Shown: in pieces, positions 33,366-41,909 of the stretch
How positions within the stretch are numbered: position 1 is the stretch's first letter
How the letters are laid out: the number at the start of each line of letters is the position of its first letter
NCBI GenBank assembly: GCA_001788795.1
Contig: MFXH01000018.1
Span: forward strand, 62,001-126,000
Length of the DNA: 64,000 nt
Origin: Candidatus Peregrinibacteria bacterium RIFOXYA2_FULL_41_18
Lineage (GTDB): Bacteria > Patescibacteriota > Gracilibacteria > UBA1369 > UBA12470
Reading direction: 5' to 3'
Made by a program: the position numbers and the translations under genes
The notes under the pieces: model-generated
Databases searched by the model: none
Told to the model about the DNA's origin: nothing
The model's input: the letters and a program-made list of their open reading frames with translations, nothing else

Positions 33366-33400
33366 GGTAAGGAGCAAGACACAAGACACAGACAGCAGAG
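33366..33400 (+). repeat. GACACAA heptamer repeat B1
   Basis: Heptamer-based element (units such as GGAGCAA and GACACAA) directly after the alaS stop. Near-identical copies occur at 46743-46773, 49906-49942 and 60702-60736, all on the plus strand. Confidence 0.75.
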
Positions 33401-33420
33401 AAGAAGGGGAGATTTCTTAT

Positions 33421-33441
33421 TTGCTGACTGCTAACTGTTGT
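33421..33441 (+). repeat. short heptamer repeat D6
   Basis: TGCTGACTGCTAACTG: three imperfect heptamers that contain the stop codon of the convergent lipoprotein gene (33431-33433). Confidence 0.4.
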
Positions 33442-34570
33442 CTATCTCGTAAATACTCACCTCGCACTGCCAGTCTTTGTTTTCTTCGTGTGTTTGCGGA
33501 TCTCTTGTCGAAAGATCGTAAGACACATAGAGCTTGTCGTTTTGCATAATGACCGACGGACGTCCCGGTAATGTATTTGAGTTGTCATCGAATACCGCAA
33601 CCTCGATGTTTTCAATAAGATTCCATTCATTGTCGAAAACCCCCATTATAACTCCGTTTTTCGATCCTGTAACAACTCCTCCCTCTCCATGGGCTCGGCT
33701 TAAATACGTTACATAAAATCTCTCTGTCGCTTCGTCGTATAAAGCTCCCTGCGCCCAATTCCCGTTTTCTTCGATTGTTTTAACTCCCAGATAATTCCAA
33801 TCCTCATCATATTGCATAACTATTATATCTCCGAAAAAAGCTGTCGATGTTATGTAATTGTAAACCCCATCAACATACACCAAATATGAACCGTTTATAT
33901 GCGGAGTGTCATCCAAGACAAAATAATCCACCTCTTCTAAATCAAGCGTAAAAATTCTGTTGTGAGTCGCGTAACCTTTTGTCGCATCTGTTTTTTGCTG
34001 ATTCGTTTCGCCTTCTTCGTTATAAAGCGAACTCGCTATCAAATATCCGTTCACGTAAGCGAGCATCTGGTCGTTGAGAGCTTCGTGCTCTTCGTCCGTA
34101 TATATTTCCACTTTTTCGACAACTTCCCATGTACTTGGGTCTATTTTTTCAATCGCCCAGTTGCTATTCGGCGAACCGGCAAGGAAATAATAATAACCTT
34201 CCGCAAATACTGATGCCGCATCACCGCCTCCTTCGTGGACTATGCCATTTTCTTCGGTATACGAAAAATCTTCATCATATATTTTATATGAATATCCGTT
34301 TCCGCCTTCGGCTCCGCCTATCCTCTCGCCTGCTTGTTCTTTCTGGATATCCGGTTGCGACCCTCCGAACGTAACAAAGAATTCCGAACTCGATTCTAAA
34401 TAATTCACTCGGCAAAAAGCTCCATACTGATATGTATCATCAGGCGTAACTGAGATCGTTTTCTCAAAAGAAACAATCGTCTCTGTCGTTTTCGGCTCTA
34501 CTGCACAGCCAAAAGACTGCGTCATGATTCCCAATAAAGGAATTACGAGAAACATTTTTGAGATTTTCAT
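33431..34570 (-). CDS. predicted lipoprotein with beta-propeller-like repeats
   Basis: 379 aa. The N-terminal signal peptide ends SFGC, with the lipid cysteine at about residue 22. The mature region is rich in Asp, Glu, Tyr and Trp with recurring beta-strand blocks (NWAIEKIDPSTWEVV, DIIVMQYDEDWNYLGVK, VIMGVFDNEWNLIENI). Each block pairs a Trp with a following strand, like blades of a propeller. No enzyme motif is seen, so it is likely a surface-exposed binding protein. It is the last gene of the ftsW-murG-miaB operon, 3 bp after miaB. Confidence 0.72.
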   Translation of the reverse strand: MKISKMFLVIPLLGIMTQSFGCAVEPKTTETIVSFEKTISVTPDDTYQYGAFCRVNYLESSSEFFVTFGGSQPDIQKEQAGERIGGAEGGNGYSYKIYDEDFSYTEENGIVHEGGGDAASVFAEGYYYFLAGSPNSNWAIEKIDPSTWEVVEKVEIYTDEEHEALNDQMLAYVNGYLIASSLYNEEGETNQQKTDATKGYATHNRIFTLDLEEVDYFVLDDTPHINGSYLVYVDGVYNYITSTAFFGDIIVMQYDEDWNYLGVKTIEENGNWAQGALYDEATERFYVTYLSRAHGEGGVVTGSKNGVIMGVFDNEWNLIENIEVAVFDDNSNTLPGRPSVIMQNDKLYVSYDLSTRDPQTHEENKDWQCEVSIYEIDNS

Positions 34571-34573
34571 TTT

Positions 34574-35923
34574 TTATTTTGTTATTTCGCCTTCGAGTTC
34601 CCACTCTCGAACCTTTTTTATCTTAACATTCAATACTTCCCCTATCCAATTTTTATTTTTCTTGAATTTCTTTATATGGACCTCTTTGTATTCCCTGCTT
34701 CTGCCAATAAGCTCTTTTTCGTTCTGTTTCTCTATCAATACTTCCACTTCGAGTCCCGCAAACCTCTTATTTGCTTTAAGAGCGTATTTTTTTAATATTA
34801 AATTCAGCTTATGCCATCTCTTCGCCTTCACTGCAGCAGGAACATTATCTTTCATTTTCTCGGCTGCGAATGTGCCCTTGCGAGGCGAATATCTTGACAG
34901 ATAAGCCATGTCGAAACCGACCTCCTTGTACATCTTGCAAGTATCCTCAAACTCTTCTTCCGTTTCGCCGCAAAAACCAACAATTAAATCTGTTGTAATC
35001 GCACAATCCGGAATCGCGGCGCGGATATGATTTATTATTGAAATGTATTTTTCACGCGTATAAGGTCTGTTCATCCTTCGCAAACAAGAATTCGATCCCG
35101 ACTGCACCGGCAGATGGATATACGGACATGTCGTCTTAAGCTCCGCAATGGCTTCAATGAGGTCATCGGAAAAATCTTTTGGATGAGGCGATGTGAAACG
35201 CAAACGGTTAAGACCTTTTGCATGCAATTTATCGATCTCCCGTAATAATTTACTGAAAGGGGTTGAAATTCCATCTGTGTATTTCTTGAATTTTCCACTC
35301 TTCTTATCCGATAAACTTAATCCGTACGAATCTACCGTCTGCCCTATCAGAGTTATCTCTTTTACCCCGTTCTCAACAAGTTTTTTACATTCGTCGATAA
35401 CTGAATCGAAAGTTCTGCTTTTTTCACGTCCCCGTGAATAAGGAACTATGCAATAAGTACAGAATTTATCACAGCCTGTCATTATCGGCACAAATGCTTG
35501 GGAAGGTGTTGTTAATTTCGGATTTATTTCAAAATAATTTTCCAAGCTTCCCTTCGCATTAAAATCCTTCAACTTCCATTCCGGTCTTAATTCGGTAATA
35601 CGATCATACAAGCCACCCATTTCTTCTGTTTTGCAAGCGATATCGACTTTGAATCTTCTGCCTTTTTGGACCATGCAGCCGATAAGAACCGTGATCAGCT
35701 TTGGATTCTTCTTCCTAATCGCTCTCGTATTCGCGATCTGTCCGTAAACTTTGTCTTCGGCTTTTTGCTTAACAGAACACGAATTAAAAACAATCAAGTC
35801 TGCAGATTGCATCGTCTTGACCGGTGAGAATCCCCACGCATCAAGAAGAGTCGTTAGCCTTTCGCTGTCAGAATAGTTCATTTGGCACCCGAAAGTTTGA
35901 ATTAGATATCGCAACTTACGCAT
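34574..35923 (-). CDS. miaB: tRNA-2-methylthio-N6-dimethylallyladenosine synthase
   Basis: Radical-SAM methylthiotransferase that modifies A37 of tRNAs reading UNN codons. 449 aa. The N-terminal UPF0004 domain has cysteines in FGCQMNYSDSE, NSCSVKQKAEDK and IGCMVQ. The radical SAM cluster GCDKFCTYCIVPYSRG sits near residue 151, followed by a C-terminal TRAM domain (EVLIEKQNEKELIGRS). The HLPVQSGS and CAITTDLIVGF blocks support miaB over mtaB. It overlaps the LemA-like gene by 8 bp. Confidence 0.93.
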   Translation of the reverse strand: MRKLRYLIQTFGCQMNYSDSERLTTLLDAWGFSPVKTMQSADLIVFNSCSVKQKAEDKVYGQIANTRAIRKKNPKLITVLIGCMVQKGRRFKVDIACKTEEMGGLYDRITELRPEWKLKDFNAKGSLENYFEINPKLTTPSQAFVPIMTGCDKFCTYCIVPYSRGREKSRTFDSVIDECKKLVENGVKEITLIGQTVDSYGLSLSDKKSGKFKKYTDGISTPFSKLLREIDKLHAKGLNRLRFTSPHPKDFSDDLIEAIAELKTTCPYIHLPVQSGSNSCLRRMNRPYTREKYISIINHIRAAIPDCAITTDLIVGFCGETEEEFEDTCKMYKEVGFDMAYLSRYSPRKGTFAAEKMKDNVPAAVKAKRWHKLNLILKKYALKANKRFAGLEVEVLIEKQNEKELIGRSREYKEVHIKKFKKNKNWIGEVLNVKIKKVREWELEGEITK

Positions 35924-36413
35924 TTTTCAGTCTGAAAATTTTTGACGCAATACTATAAGGAAATTTACTTATCTTTTCATCATATTCGCGCGAATATTTC
36001 TCCCACTTATCATAAGCCGCTCTGATATCAACCGCTGTGTCATGGCGCAAATCTTTTTCAGCCTCAAGAAAAGACGTATTTTTGTTTATTTGCTCATGAT
36101 TTCTGGCGATAGCCAAAAGCGCCTCTATGGCATTCCCGAATTTTATCTCCAAATCCAACCTTTTATCTTTCGGGATGTCGTTTTTTAACAACTCCGTTCT
36201 CATATCTCTCAGCATGTCCCACCTCTTGTCTTGAATTCGCGCACTCTGAAGCAGACAAGGCACTGTATCCCTCCTAATAATCAGCTGCTTATCAAGTTCA
36301 TTCCATGCAGCGTCCGCCTTATGCTTATACTGATTCAGTACGTTTAACATGGTTAGCATAAATAATACGCCAATCACAAAAACCGTAATCCCCAATGCTA
36401 TTAAGTCGTTCAT
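35916..36413 (-). CDS. LemA-like membrane-anchored protein
   Basis: 165 aa with one N-terminal helix (about residues 5-25). NQYKHKADAAWNELDKQLIIRRD follows, matching the start of the LemA bundle, then the SKFPYSIASKIF end that parallels FPRNIIA. It is more diverged than the lemA at 4154-4723. Overlap with the upstream PH-domain gene is 4 bp (ATGA) and with miaB 8 bp, so it is tightly coupled. Function unknown. Confidence 0.8.
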   Translation of the reverse strand: MNDLIALGITVFVIGVLFMLTMLNVLNQYKHKADAAWNELDKQLIIRRDTVPCLLQSARIQDKRWDMLRDMRTELLKNDIPKDKRLDLEIKFGNAIEALLAIARNHEQINKNTSFLEAEKDLRHDTAVDIRAAYDKWEKYSREYDEKISKFPYSIASKIFRLKNA

Positions 36414-36949
36414 TGTGTTTGTTGTGTTAGTGCCTTATCGCGCAAATCCAATATGTCCCTTGCATATTTAAAAGGCTGAGGGACGCATTGTATGTTGAAA
36501 GCAACTTTTTCCGCCGCAGTCTGTATCTGTAAGTCGCCATAATGCAATAGATTACCGATGACACCCTTTTCAATACCTTTCACATCTTGTATTTGCATAA
36601 GGTTTGTTTCGGAAACCGTTCGTTCCATAAAAGTAACTTGTTCGAGATTTATGAGCCTGAAGTTCGTCACTACAAGAATATCAAGCTCTTCGTTCAGCCA
36701 TTTTATATAGAGTGTGAGTCCCGCATAAAGAAGATAAAAAATCACTATAACGCTGCCCAAACCTCCCCATTTATCAATAGAATTTGGCCAGTAAATGATT
36801 ATCAATGCTGCGAAAATCATCGCAGGAATTATGTATGCCAATAATACTATTATGGCAACCTTGAGATCCATAATCCAATGCTTCCTTATCATTATCTCTA
36901 CTTTCTCTCCATCCTTACTGGTTAACAACTTGTCCGTCTGCGTATTCAT
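36410..36949 (-). CDS. bacterial PH-domain (bPH2/DUF304-like) membrane protein
   Basis: 179 aa. The N-terminal half has two transmembrane helices (about 32-55 and 70-88). A PH-like domain then starts DILVVTNFRLINLEQVTFMERTVSE and continues with ETNLMQIQDVKGIEKGVIGNLLHYGDLQI, the typical bPH2 pattern. Probably binds lipids or proteins at the membrane face; role unknown. It overlaps the next PH gene by 35 bp and has the same domain order, so the two are a likely tandem duplication. Confidence 0.82.
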   Translation of the reverse strand: MNTQTDKLLTSKDGEKVEIMIRKHWIMDLKVAIIVLLAYIIPAMIFAALIIIYWPNSIDKWGGLGSVIVIFYLLYAGLTLYIKWLNEELDILVVTNFRLINLEQVTFMERTVSETNLMQIQDVKGIEKGVIGNLLHYGDLQIQTAAEKVAFNIQCVPQPFKYARDILDLRDKALTQQTQ

Positions 36950-37502
36950 AATTCGATGTTTTTAGTTTGCGTTGTTGACGCTGATAGATATAGTCGCGTT
37001 TTGAATTATTTACTTTTCTGAAAAATCTTTCCGGATCTGGCATGTTCTCTAAAATCATCGGTTCTATCATTGTCGGCGTTACGATAACAAGTTTACCATA
37101 ATCAAACAAATTGGAAATTATTCCGTGTTGAATTTTCTTAATATCTTGTATTTCATGCAGATCAACTATGTTTTGGTCATCCTTCAGATACAAGCTTTTT
37201 TCAACTTTCAGAACTCTGAAATTAGTTATTATAACTATATCCAAGAAGTAATTGAGAGTGCGGGTAAAAAAACTGTGCAGCCATAGCGCGGTAACTCCCG
37301 TCATCGCAACAAACACCCACCGAGCCCATTCCGGCCTGTTCTCCACTCCTATCAAAAACGAAACAAGGGCTGCCAAGATCGCTACAGCAAGAACAAACTC
37401 TATCATAAGCGGAGCTAGTGTTATCCAGTGTTTACAGCTGTAATACACAACCTCTTCGTCTCTTTGTTGCCCTTTGAAATGTTTATTTGAATTATCTTCC
37501 AT
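36915..37502 (-). CDS. bacterial PH-domain (bPH2/DUF304-like) membrane protein
   Basis: 195 aa, paralogue of the next gene. Two transmembrane helices (about 30-52 and 62-82), then DIVIITNFRVLKVEKSLYLKDD and VDLHEIQDIKKIQHGIISNLFDYGKLVIV, the bPH2 signature. The C-terminus is basic. The two PH proteins may form a hetero-oligomer, as their genes overlap. They lie between a small membrane protein and a LemA-like gene in the cell-envelope operon. Confidence 0.82.
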   Translation of the reverse strand: MEDNSNKHFKGQQRDEEVVYYSCKHWITLAPLMIEFVLAVAILAALVSFLIGVENRPEWARWVFVAMTGVTALWLHSFFTRTLNYFLDIVIITNFRVLKVEKSLYLKDDQNIVDLHEIQDIKKIQHGIISNLFDYGKLVIVTPTMIEPMILENMPDPERFFRKVNNSKRDYIYQRQQRKLKTSNYEYADGQVVNQ

Positions 37503-37509
37503 AAATCCA

Positions 37510-37728
37510 TTAAACGAAAAATGTATAAAAAAGGCCCGTTGTTAACGCAGCGAGCCCGACTGTCGACAATGCATATATGCCAAGCAGATATCTAATTCTC
37601 ACGAAGCCGAAGAGGCGTTTATAATAAGTGTGTGGCAATTTATATTTTCGCAAATATCTCACCATCAGCCATGTGGTCATGACCGCAAACAGTATTGAAA
37701 CTGTATTTATCGCCATTATCCATGTCAT
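37510..37728 (-). CDS. small two-helix membrane protein, 72 aa
   Basis: Two hydrophobic helices (about residues 5-24 and 47-70) separated by a basic loop (RYLRKYKLPHTYYKRLFGFVRIR). No family recognised. It is spaced 12 bp after the glycosyltransferase gene and 7 bp before the PH gene, so it is almost certainly cotranscribed. Confidence 0.65.
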   Translation of the reverse strand: MTWIMAINTVSILFAVMTTWLMVRYLRKYKLPHTYYKRLFGFVRIRYLLGIYALSTVGLAALTTGLFYTFFV

Positions 37729-37740
37729 CTTAGGCAGTTG

Positions 37741-38823
37741 TTAGAGGCTCTTTAGATATAACTGGTATGTTTTTTTAGAGGATTTCTCCCATGTGTATTT
37801 GGACCTCAAGAATGCAGTTTCTTTTCTCATTTTCTCCAACTTGGTCTTGTCGTTCAGAAGTTCCAATATTTTTCTTGAAGCTTCCTGCGCATTGTTTTTC
37901 TGGACCAGAAGTCCGTGCTGACCGTACAGTTCTCGATGCACCGGTATGTCTGAGATTATTATCGGCGTGCCCGCATAAGCCGCTTCAAGCACCGGCAGAT
38001 TGAATCCTTCGTTCTCCGATAAGTTAATGAACGCTTCCGCCTCTTTATAAAGTGTGTTTAGCTCTTCTTCGTTTACCGCCCCAGTTTTGAGTATGTTTAG
38101 TGTACCTCTTGCTATGTCTTTTGGCAAGCGTCCGGCAAGCACCAATTTCATCTCCGGAATATCCTTCTGTATATGTGAAAAAACTTCCAATAAGTATTGT
38201 GTATTTTTTCGCGGATCGTAGCCTCCCACATAAAGTAAATACGGCTGCTTCAAACCTGTTTTGGCGCTTACGGGCCGAAGAAATTCTTCCGAAGCGCCTT
38301 CGTGTATCGTTTCGATTTTCGCGCTTGGGAAAAACCTCTTGAACTCAGCGGTTGTGGCCTCCGAAACCCCAATGAATTTAACATCAGGATTCGCCACGGA
38401 TTTCGACAAGGATTTCCTTACCAACCAAAAATATATTTTAGATCTTATTTTTTTCGAATATCGCGAGTCCGTGAACTGGATCATGTCATGAATTGTTATA
38501 ACAGACTTTGTCCCCAGTCCGCGTAGCGGATATGCCGGATATGTGAAGTGAATGATATCGAATTTATTTTTTTTAAAGAATTTCGGGACCTGAAATTGTT
38601 CCCAAAATCCTTTGCGCAATCCACCAATCAGCATCCATTTTTTTTCAGGTATAATTTTTATCTTAACATTCGGTGGAAATGACTCTTCCGTTTTGCCGTT
38701 CGTCACCAATGTAAACTCGTCTCCCGGACTCATCTCCGCCATGCGTCTAAAAAGATTTATCGTATATTGACCGATACCAGTATAAGGTTGGCTCAACAAT
38801 CTTGCGTTTACACCTATTTTCAT
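37741..38823 (-). CDS. glycosyltransferase family 4
   Basis: 360 aa GT-B enzyme. The N-terminal Rossmann domain begins GVNARLLSQPYTGIGQYTINL. The C-terminal donor domain has YVGGYDPRKNTQYLLEVF and the acidic motif ENEGFNLPVLEAAYAGTP that binds the nucleotide-sugar. Resembles mannosyltransferase-type GT4 proteins, but the sugar cannot be told. It follows murG after a truncated nonamer array. It may glycosylate a lipid-linked precursor or a surface polymer. Confidence 0.9.
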   Translation of the reverse strand: MKIGVNARLLSQPYTGIGQYTINLFRRMAEMSPGDEFTLVTNGKTEESFPPNVKIKIIPEKKWMLIGGLRKGFWEQFQVPKFFKKNKFDIIHFTYPAYPLRGLGTKSVITIHDMIQFTDSRYSKKIRSKIYFWLVRKSLSKSVANPDVKFIGVSEATTAEFKRFFPSAKIETIHEGASEEFLRPVSAKTGLKQPYLLYVGGYDPRKNTQYLLEVFSHIQKDIPEMKLVLAGRLPKDIARGTLNILKTGAVNEEELNTLYKEAEAFINLSENEGFNLPVLEAAYAGTPIIISDIPVHRELYGQHGLLVQKNNAQEASRKILELLNDKTKLEKMRKETAFLRSKYTWEKSSKKTYQLYLKSL

Positions 38824-38841
38824 GGGGAAGTTGGAGAAGTA
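38824..38841 (+). repeat. truncated nonamer array A5 (GAAGT repeat)
   Basis: Two GAAGT units directly after the glycosyltransferase start codon. It lacks the closing GTGACATAGT. Confidence 0.6.
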
Positions 38842-38844
38842 AAA

Positions 38845-39933
38845 TCAGTTTTTCAGAAGTATTTCCGCTATGTCTGAAACAGGACGTAAATATGCTTCGC
38901 GGCAAGTCGCTCTCTTCCCAATACGAGAAAGATCCTTAATCGCTTCGATCAAGGTATTCGAATTGAGCTTCTCGTCTTCTATGATCTTATAACGCCTCTT
39001 GTCTTTTTGTTTGAAATCCTTCGCGTTTTCAATCTGATCTCCGCGCGTGTACTTGGCCGAAAGAGGGATGATTATAGCAGGCATCCCGAATGGTTCTATC
39101 TCTGCCAAACTGTTCGCTCCTCCGCGCGAAATAACAATGTCGGCAATCGCGTAAAAATGTTTGAGCTCCTTGCCAACATATTCATACTCGACATAATTCT
39201 TCTTCAGTTTTTCGATAAGGAAATTTGATAATGACTTGGCACTTTTTTGATGACCGCAGATGTGGATTATCTGGTATTGCGGAATAAGTTTTGATAGAGA
39301 TGCCCAAAGTACGTTGTTAATTCTCATTGCTCCTAAACTCCCGCCCATTGCGAGAACAACCGGCTTCTCATGCGAAAATCCAGTCAGTGCATATCCTTCA
39401 TGCTTGCTACCTTTCAGGATTTCCGGGCGAATCGGCGTTCCTACGTGAATGATTTTTTTCTGCAAACGCCTAGGGAATCCTTTGATTGTATCTTCATAAG
39501 ATGTCAGTATTTTATATGCGAATTTGCTTGCGACACGCGTAGCCAACCCCAGATTGGAATCCGATTCGTGGATTATTATTTTTTTGCGCAAGAGCGCTCC
39601 CGCCAATACAACCGGTACGGTAACGAATCCGCCTTTTGAGAAAATCACATCTGGCTTGAAAGACTCTATTATCCGTAGTGACTGAATGAACCCCAGAGGC
39701 ACTCTAAAAAAAAGATCTATTATGTTTTGTATTGCGAAATACCTCCTCACTTTTCCCGTTGAAATTGACTTGAAATCAATTCCAGCTTCCGAAATTAGCT
39801 TGCGTTCAAATTCGGATTTGGAGCCGACGTAAAGCAGTTTTGCGTCGTGTTTTCTTTTTTTAATTTCAGCGGCTATAGCGATATTTGGCATAATGTGCCC
39901 CGCCGTACCGCCTCCTGTTAGAAGTATACGCAT
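38845..39933 (-). CDS. murG: UDP-GlcNAc:lipid I transferase MurG
   Basis: Adds GlcNAc to lipid I to make lipid II at the inner face of the membrane. 362 aa GT-B fold. Motifs: LLTGGGTAGHIMPN, HESDSNLGLATRV, LAMGGSLGAMRIN, SRGGANSLAEIEPFGMPAIII. The gene ends in TGA. The 5' end overlaps ftsW by 68 bp, one of the longest same-strand overlaps here, so the two are translationally linked. This matches the usual ftsW-murG order of the cell-division/cell-wall cluster. Confidence 0.94.
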   Translation of the reverse strand: MRILLTGGGTAGHIMPNIAIAAEIKKRKHDAKLLYVGSKSEFERKLISEAGIDFKSISTGKVRRYFAIQNIIDLFFRVPLGFIQSLRIIESFKPDVIFSKGGFVTVPVVLAGALLRKKIIIHESDSNLGLATRVASKFAYKILTSYEDTIKGFPRRLQKKIIHVGTPIRPEILKGSKHEGYALTGFSHEKPVVLAMGGSLGAMRINNVLWASLSKLIPQYQIIHICGHQKSAKSLSNFLIEKLKKNYVEYEYVGKELKHFYAIADIVISRGGANSLAEIEPFGMPAIIIPLSAKYTRGDQIENAKDFKQKDKRRYKIIEDEKLNSNTLIEAIKDLSRIGKRATCREAYLRPVSDIAEILLKN

Positions 39934-41089
39934 GGTTTTCCGTAAATTTGGATATATTTAAAAGGATTCCCATCCCCGCCATCGCGGTGAAAAGTGATGA
40001 GCCTCCGTAGCTTATAAACGGCAATGTAATACCTGTTATCGGGAATAGCGATGTATTAACCATGATGTTAATAAAAGCTTGAGTTGTAATCCAAATTGTT
40101 ATTCCCGATGCAAGCATCATGGAAAACTTATCCGGCGCGTGCATCGCGATTTTCATACCTCTGTAGCCAATAAATGCGTAAAGCATGACCACCATCATAA
40201 TTCTGAAAAATCCAAGCTCTTCTGCCGACGCTGCGAAAATGAAATCGTCCGATGCTTGCGGAAGCCAATAAGATTTTTGAATACCTTGCGTCAGACCCTT
40301 CCCCCATAATCCACCGCTTCCTATCGCAATTCGAGATTGTTCAGCTTGCCAACAGTAACTCTCTTCACATGCCTCGCTCGGTATCAGAAAAGCTGCGAAT
40401 CTATCGTGCAAATGCGAGACAGCCGCAATAGCTATTATCGAGAAAAACGCCGCGATGCCTATACCCGCAAGAATATGTTTCGTAGGCGCGCCTCCCAGGA
40501 AATACATTATTGCCGCTATAGACGCGAGAACAAGAGACGACCCCAGATCCGGCTGAAGCATTACAGGTAGAACTATCAGTCCGGCTATTACCGCAAACGA
40601 TAAAAATCCTTTTTTCCAGTCATTAAGTTCATCACGTTTCTCCATCTTTTTTGCAAGCCATGTGGACATGTATATCACCAAGCCCAATTTTGCGATTTCT
40701 GCAGGCTGAATAGAATTCAAGAATGGAAATCCGACGTTAATCCAACTTCTTGCAAATGTATTGTTTTCAGATCCGAAAATGAAAACCGCTATAAGCAAAC
40801 CTATCGATGTTAAAAATATTGCCGGAGCGATTTTTTGCCAAAATTTATAATTGATTTTCAAGCATGCCAAAAAGGCGACTATGCCTATAATAACCCTTAT
40901 GAGATGCTTCTTCAGAACTAAATAGCAGTCGACAGCGTCGTCGCTGCAATCCGGATATGCTATGTCCGGAGCTGACAACTGAATAGACTTGGGAACACCG
41001 ATGCTCGTAATCATTATGATCCCGACAACAATTAATCCAAATACTGCTAATAAAAGAAGTTGGTCGAATTGGCGATACCCTTTCCCCAT
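39866..41089 (-). CDS. ftsW: FtsW-type peptidoglycan glycosyltransferase (SEDS family)
   Basis: 407 aa polytopic SEDS protein with about nine or ten transmembrane helices. Motifs: GKGLTQGIQKSYWLPQAS, DFIFAASAEELGF and TGITLPFISYGGSSL. Position directly before murG favours FtsW (septal) over RodA. A cysteine-containing extracytoplasmic loop (YPDCSDDAVDCYL, about residues 45-58) is unusual. The last 22 codons lie over the 5' end of murG. Predicted first gene of a nine-gene minus-strand operon ending with the lipoprotein at 33431. Confidence 0.92.
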   Translation of the reverse strand: MGKGYRQFDQLLLLAVFGLIVVGIIMITSIGVPKSIQLSAPDIAYPDCSDDAVDCYLVLKKHLIRVIIGIVAFLACLKINYKFWQKIAPAIFLTSIGLLIAVFIFGSENNTFARSWINVGFPFLNSIQPAEIAKLGLVIYMSTWLAKKMEKRDELNDWKKGFLSFAVIAGLIVLPVMLQPDLGSSLVLASIAAIMYFLGGAPTKHILAGIGIAAFFSIIAIAAVSHLHDRFAAFLIPSEACEESYCWQAEQSRIAIGSGGLWGKGLTQGIQKSYWLPQASDDFIFAASAEELGFFRIMMVVMLYAFIGYRGMKIAMHAPDKFSMMLASGITIWITTQAFINIMVNTSLFPITGITLPFISYGGSSLFTAMAGMGILLNISKFTENHAYTSNRRRYGGAHYAKYRYSR

Positions 41090-41157
41090 TTTTGGTTCTT
41101 TGAAAAAAAATCAGGCACCTGCAAAAGTACAATCTAAATGCGAAATATGCAACAGTT

Positions 41158-41829
41158 CTAATGTGCGCCTTGAGCAGGAGTAGGAGGAGTAGTTGGTGCT
41201 GCGGCTTTTGGAGCCGGCGCTGCAGGAGTGGGCTTTTCTTCAGCTTTAGGTGCGGTAGCTTCTTTCAATGATACAAGCGCTGAGTAAATTAATCCGGTAA
41301 TCCCCGCGTCAGATCTTAACTTGAAGCCTGTAATAGGTTTCAAGAAATTACCTATACCTTTTATCAAATCTCTTAAATTCCCCCATAATACGTCTTTTGG
41401 GAACGCCCATAATGCCTTGCCTATTTTACCCAAAGCTCCATGACCTTCTCTGAAAGCCGTATAAGGAGATATTGTGTTTTTCCATAATTTACCCGGAGTT
41501 TCCACAACTCCATCAAAACCTTCCTTCGCTGTCTTTTTTTCATATCCAACTCCAAGTAAAGCACCTGTTGTGCCTGCAATTCCTTCAATCGTATGCAATA
41601 AACTTTTACCTATTGATGATCTCAGAGTTTCTACAGCCGCTCTCCCCACGTGACCTTCTCTAAGGGCTCTCGCCGGTTCTGGAATATCTTGCAATACAAC
41701 CTTACTAAAAGCATCTCTAATGCTTCCTATAGCATCTGAAACCGTCGTGCCGATAACAGAGGACTCTTTAGATTCTTTTGTTTTACTTGCAGGTTTTGGA
41801 GCTTCATTTGCTGCTGCGTGTCCGGACAT
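41158..41829 (-). CDS. hypothetical protein, paralogue of the next gene, 223 aa
   Basis: No known family. The middle (KLWKNTISPYTAFREGHGALG, FPKDVLWGNLRDLIKGI, AGITGLIYSALVSLKEA) aligns with GLVRNTLAPLVVLKDDEG, IPVSMIWGNVKNA and MGVSGLVKSAYYGLKDV of the gene at 41910-42542. Glycine-rich amphipathic segments without clear transmembrane helices. The C-terminus is an Ala/Pro/Thr-rich tail (KPTPAAPAPKAAAPTTPP). Transcribed from a TATAAT at 41900-41895; the 5' leader contains nonamer array A6. Confidence 0.65.
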   Translation of the reverse strand: MSGHAAANEAPKPASKTKESKESSVIGTTVSDAIGSIRDAFSKVVLQDIPEPARALREGHVGRAAVETLRSSIGKSLLHTIEGIAGTTGALLGVGYEKKTAKEGFDGVVETPGKLWKNTISPYTAFREGHGALGKIGKALWAFPKDVLWGNLRDLIKGIGNFLKPITGFKLRSDAGITGLIYSALVSLKEATAPKAEEKPTPAAPAPKAAAPTTPPTPAQGAH

Positions 41830-41835
41830 GGTTTT

Positions 41836-41879
41836 GGGGAAGTTGGGGAAGTAGAAGAAGTAGGAGAAGTGACATAGTA
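41836..41879 (+). repeat. nonamer array A6 (GAAGT repeat)
   Basis: Four GAAGT units and the closing GAAGTGACATAGT in the leader of the 223-aa gene, between two minus-strand paralogues. Plus-strand orientation like the others. Confidence 0.85.
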
Positions 41880-41909
41880 AGAAGAGGCGGTCGAATTATA
41901 ACATATTTA

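Noticed and set aside
38845..38847. UGA recoding as glycine (Gracilibacteria/SR1 code)
   Set aside because: murG, ftsW, a PH-domain gene, the GT2 gene and the 119-aa membrane gene all end in TGA at sensible positions, some in ATGA overlaps, and no gene needs TGA to be read through.
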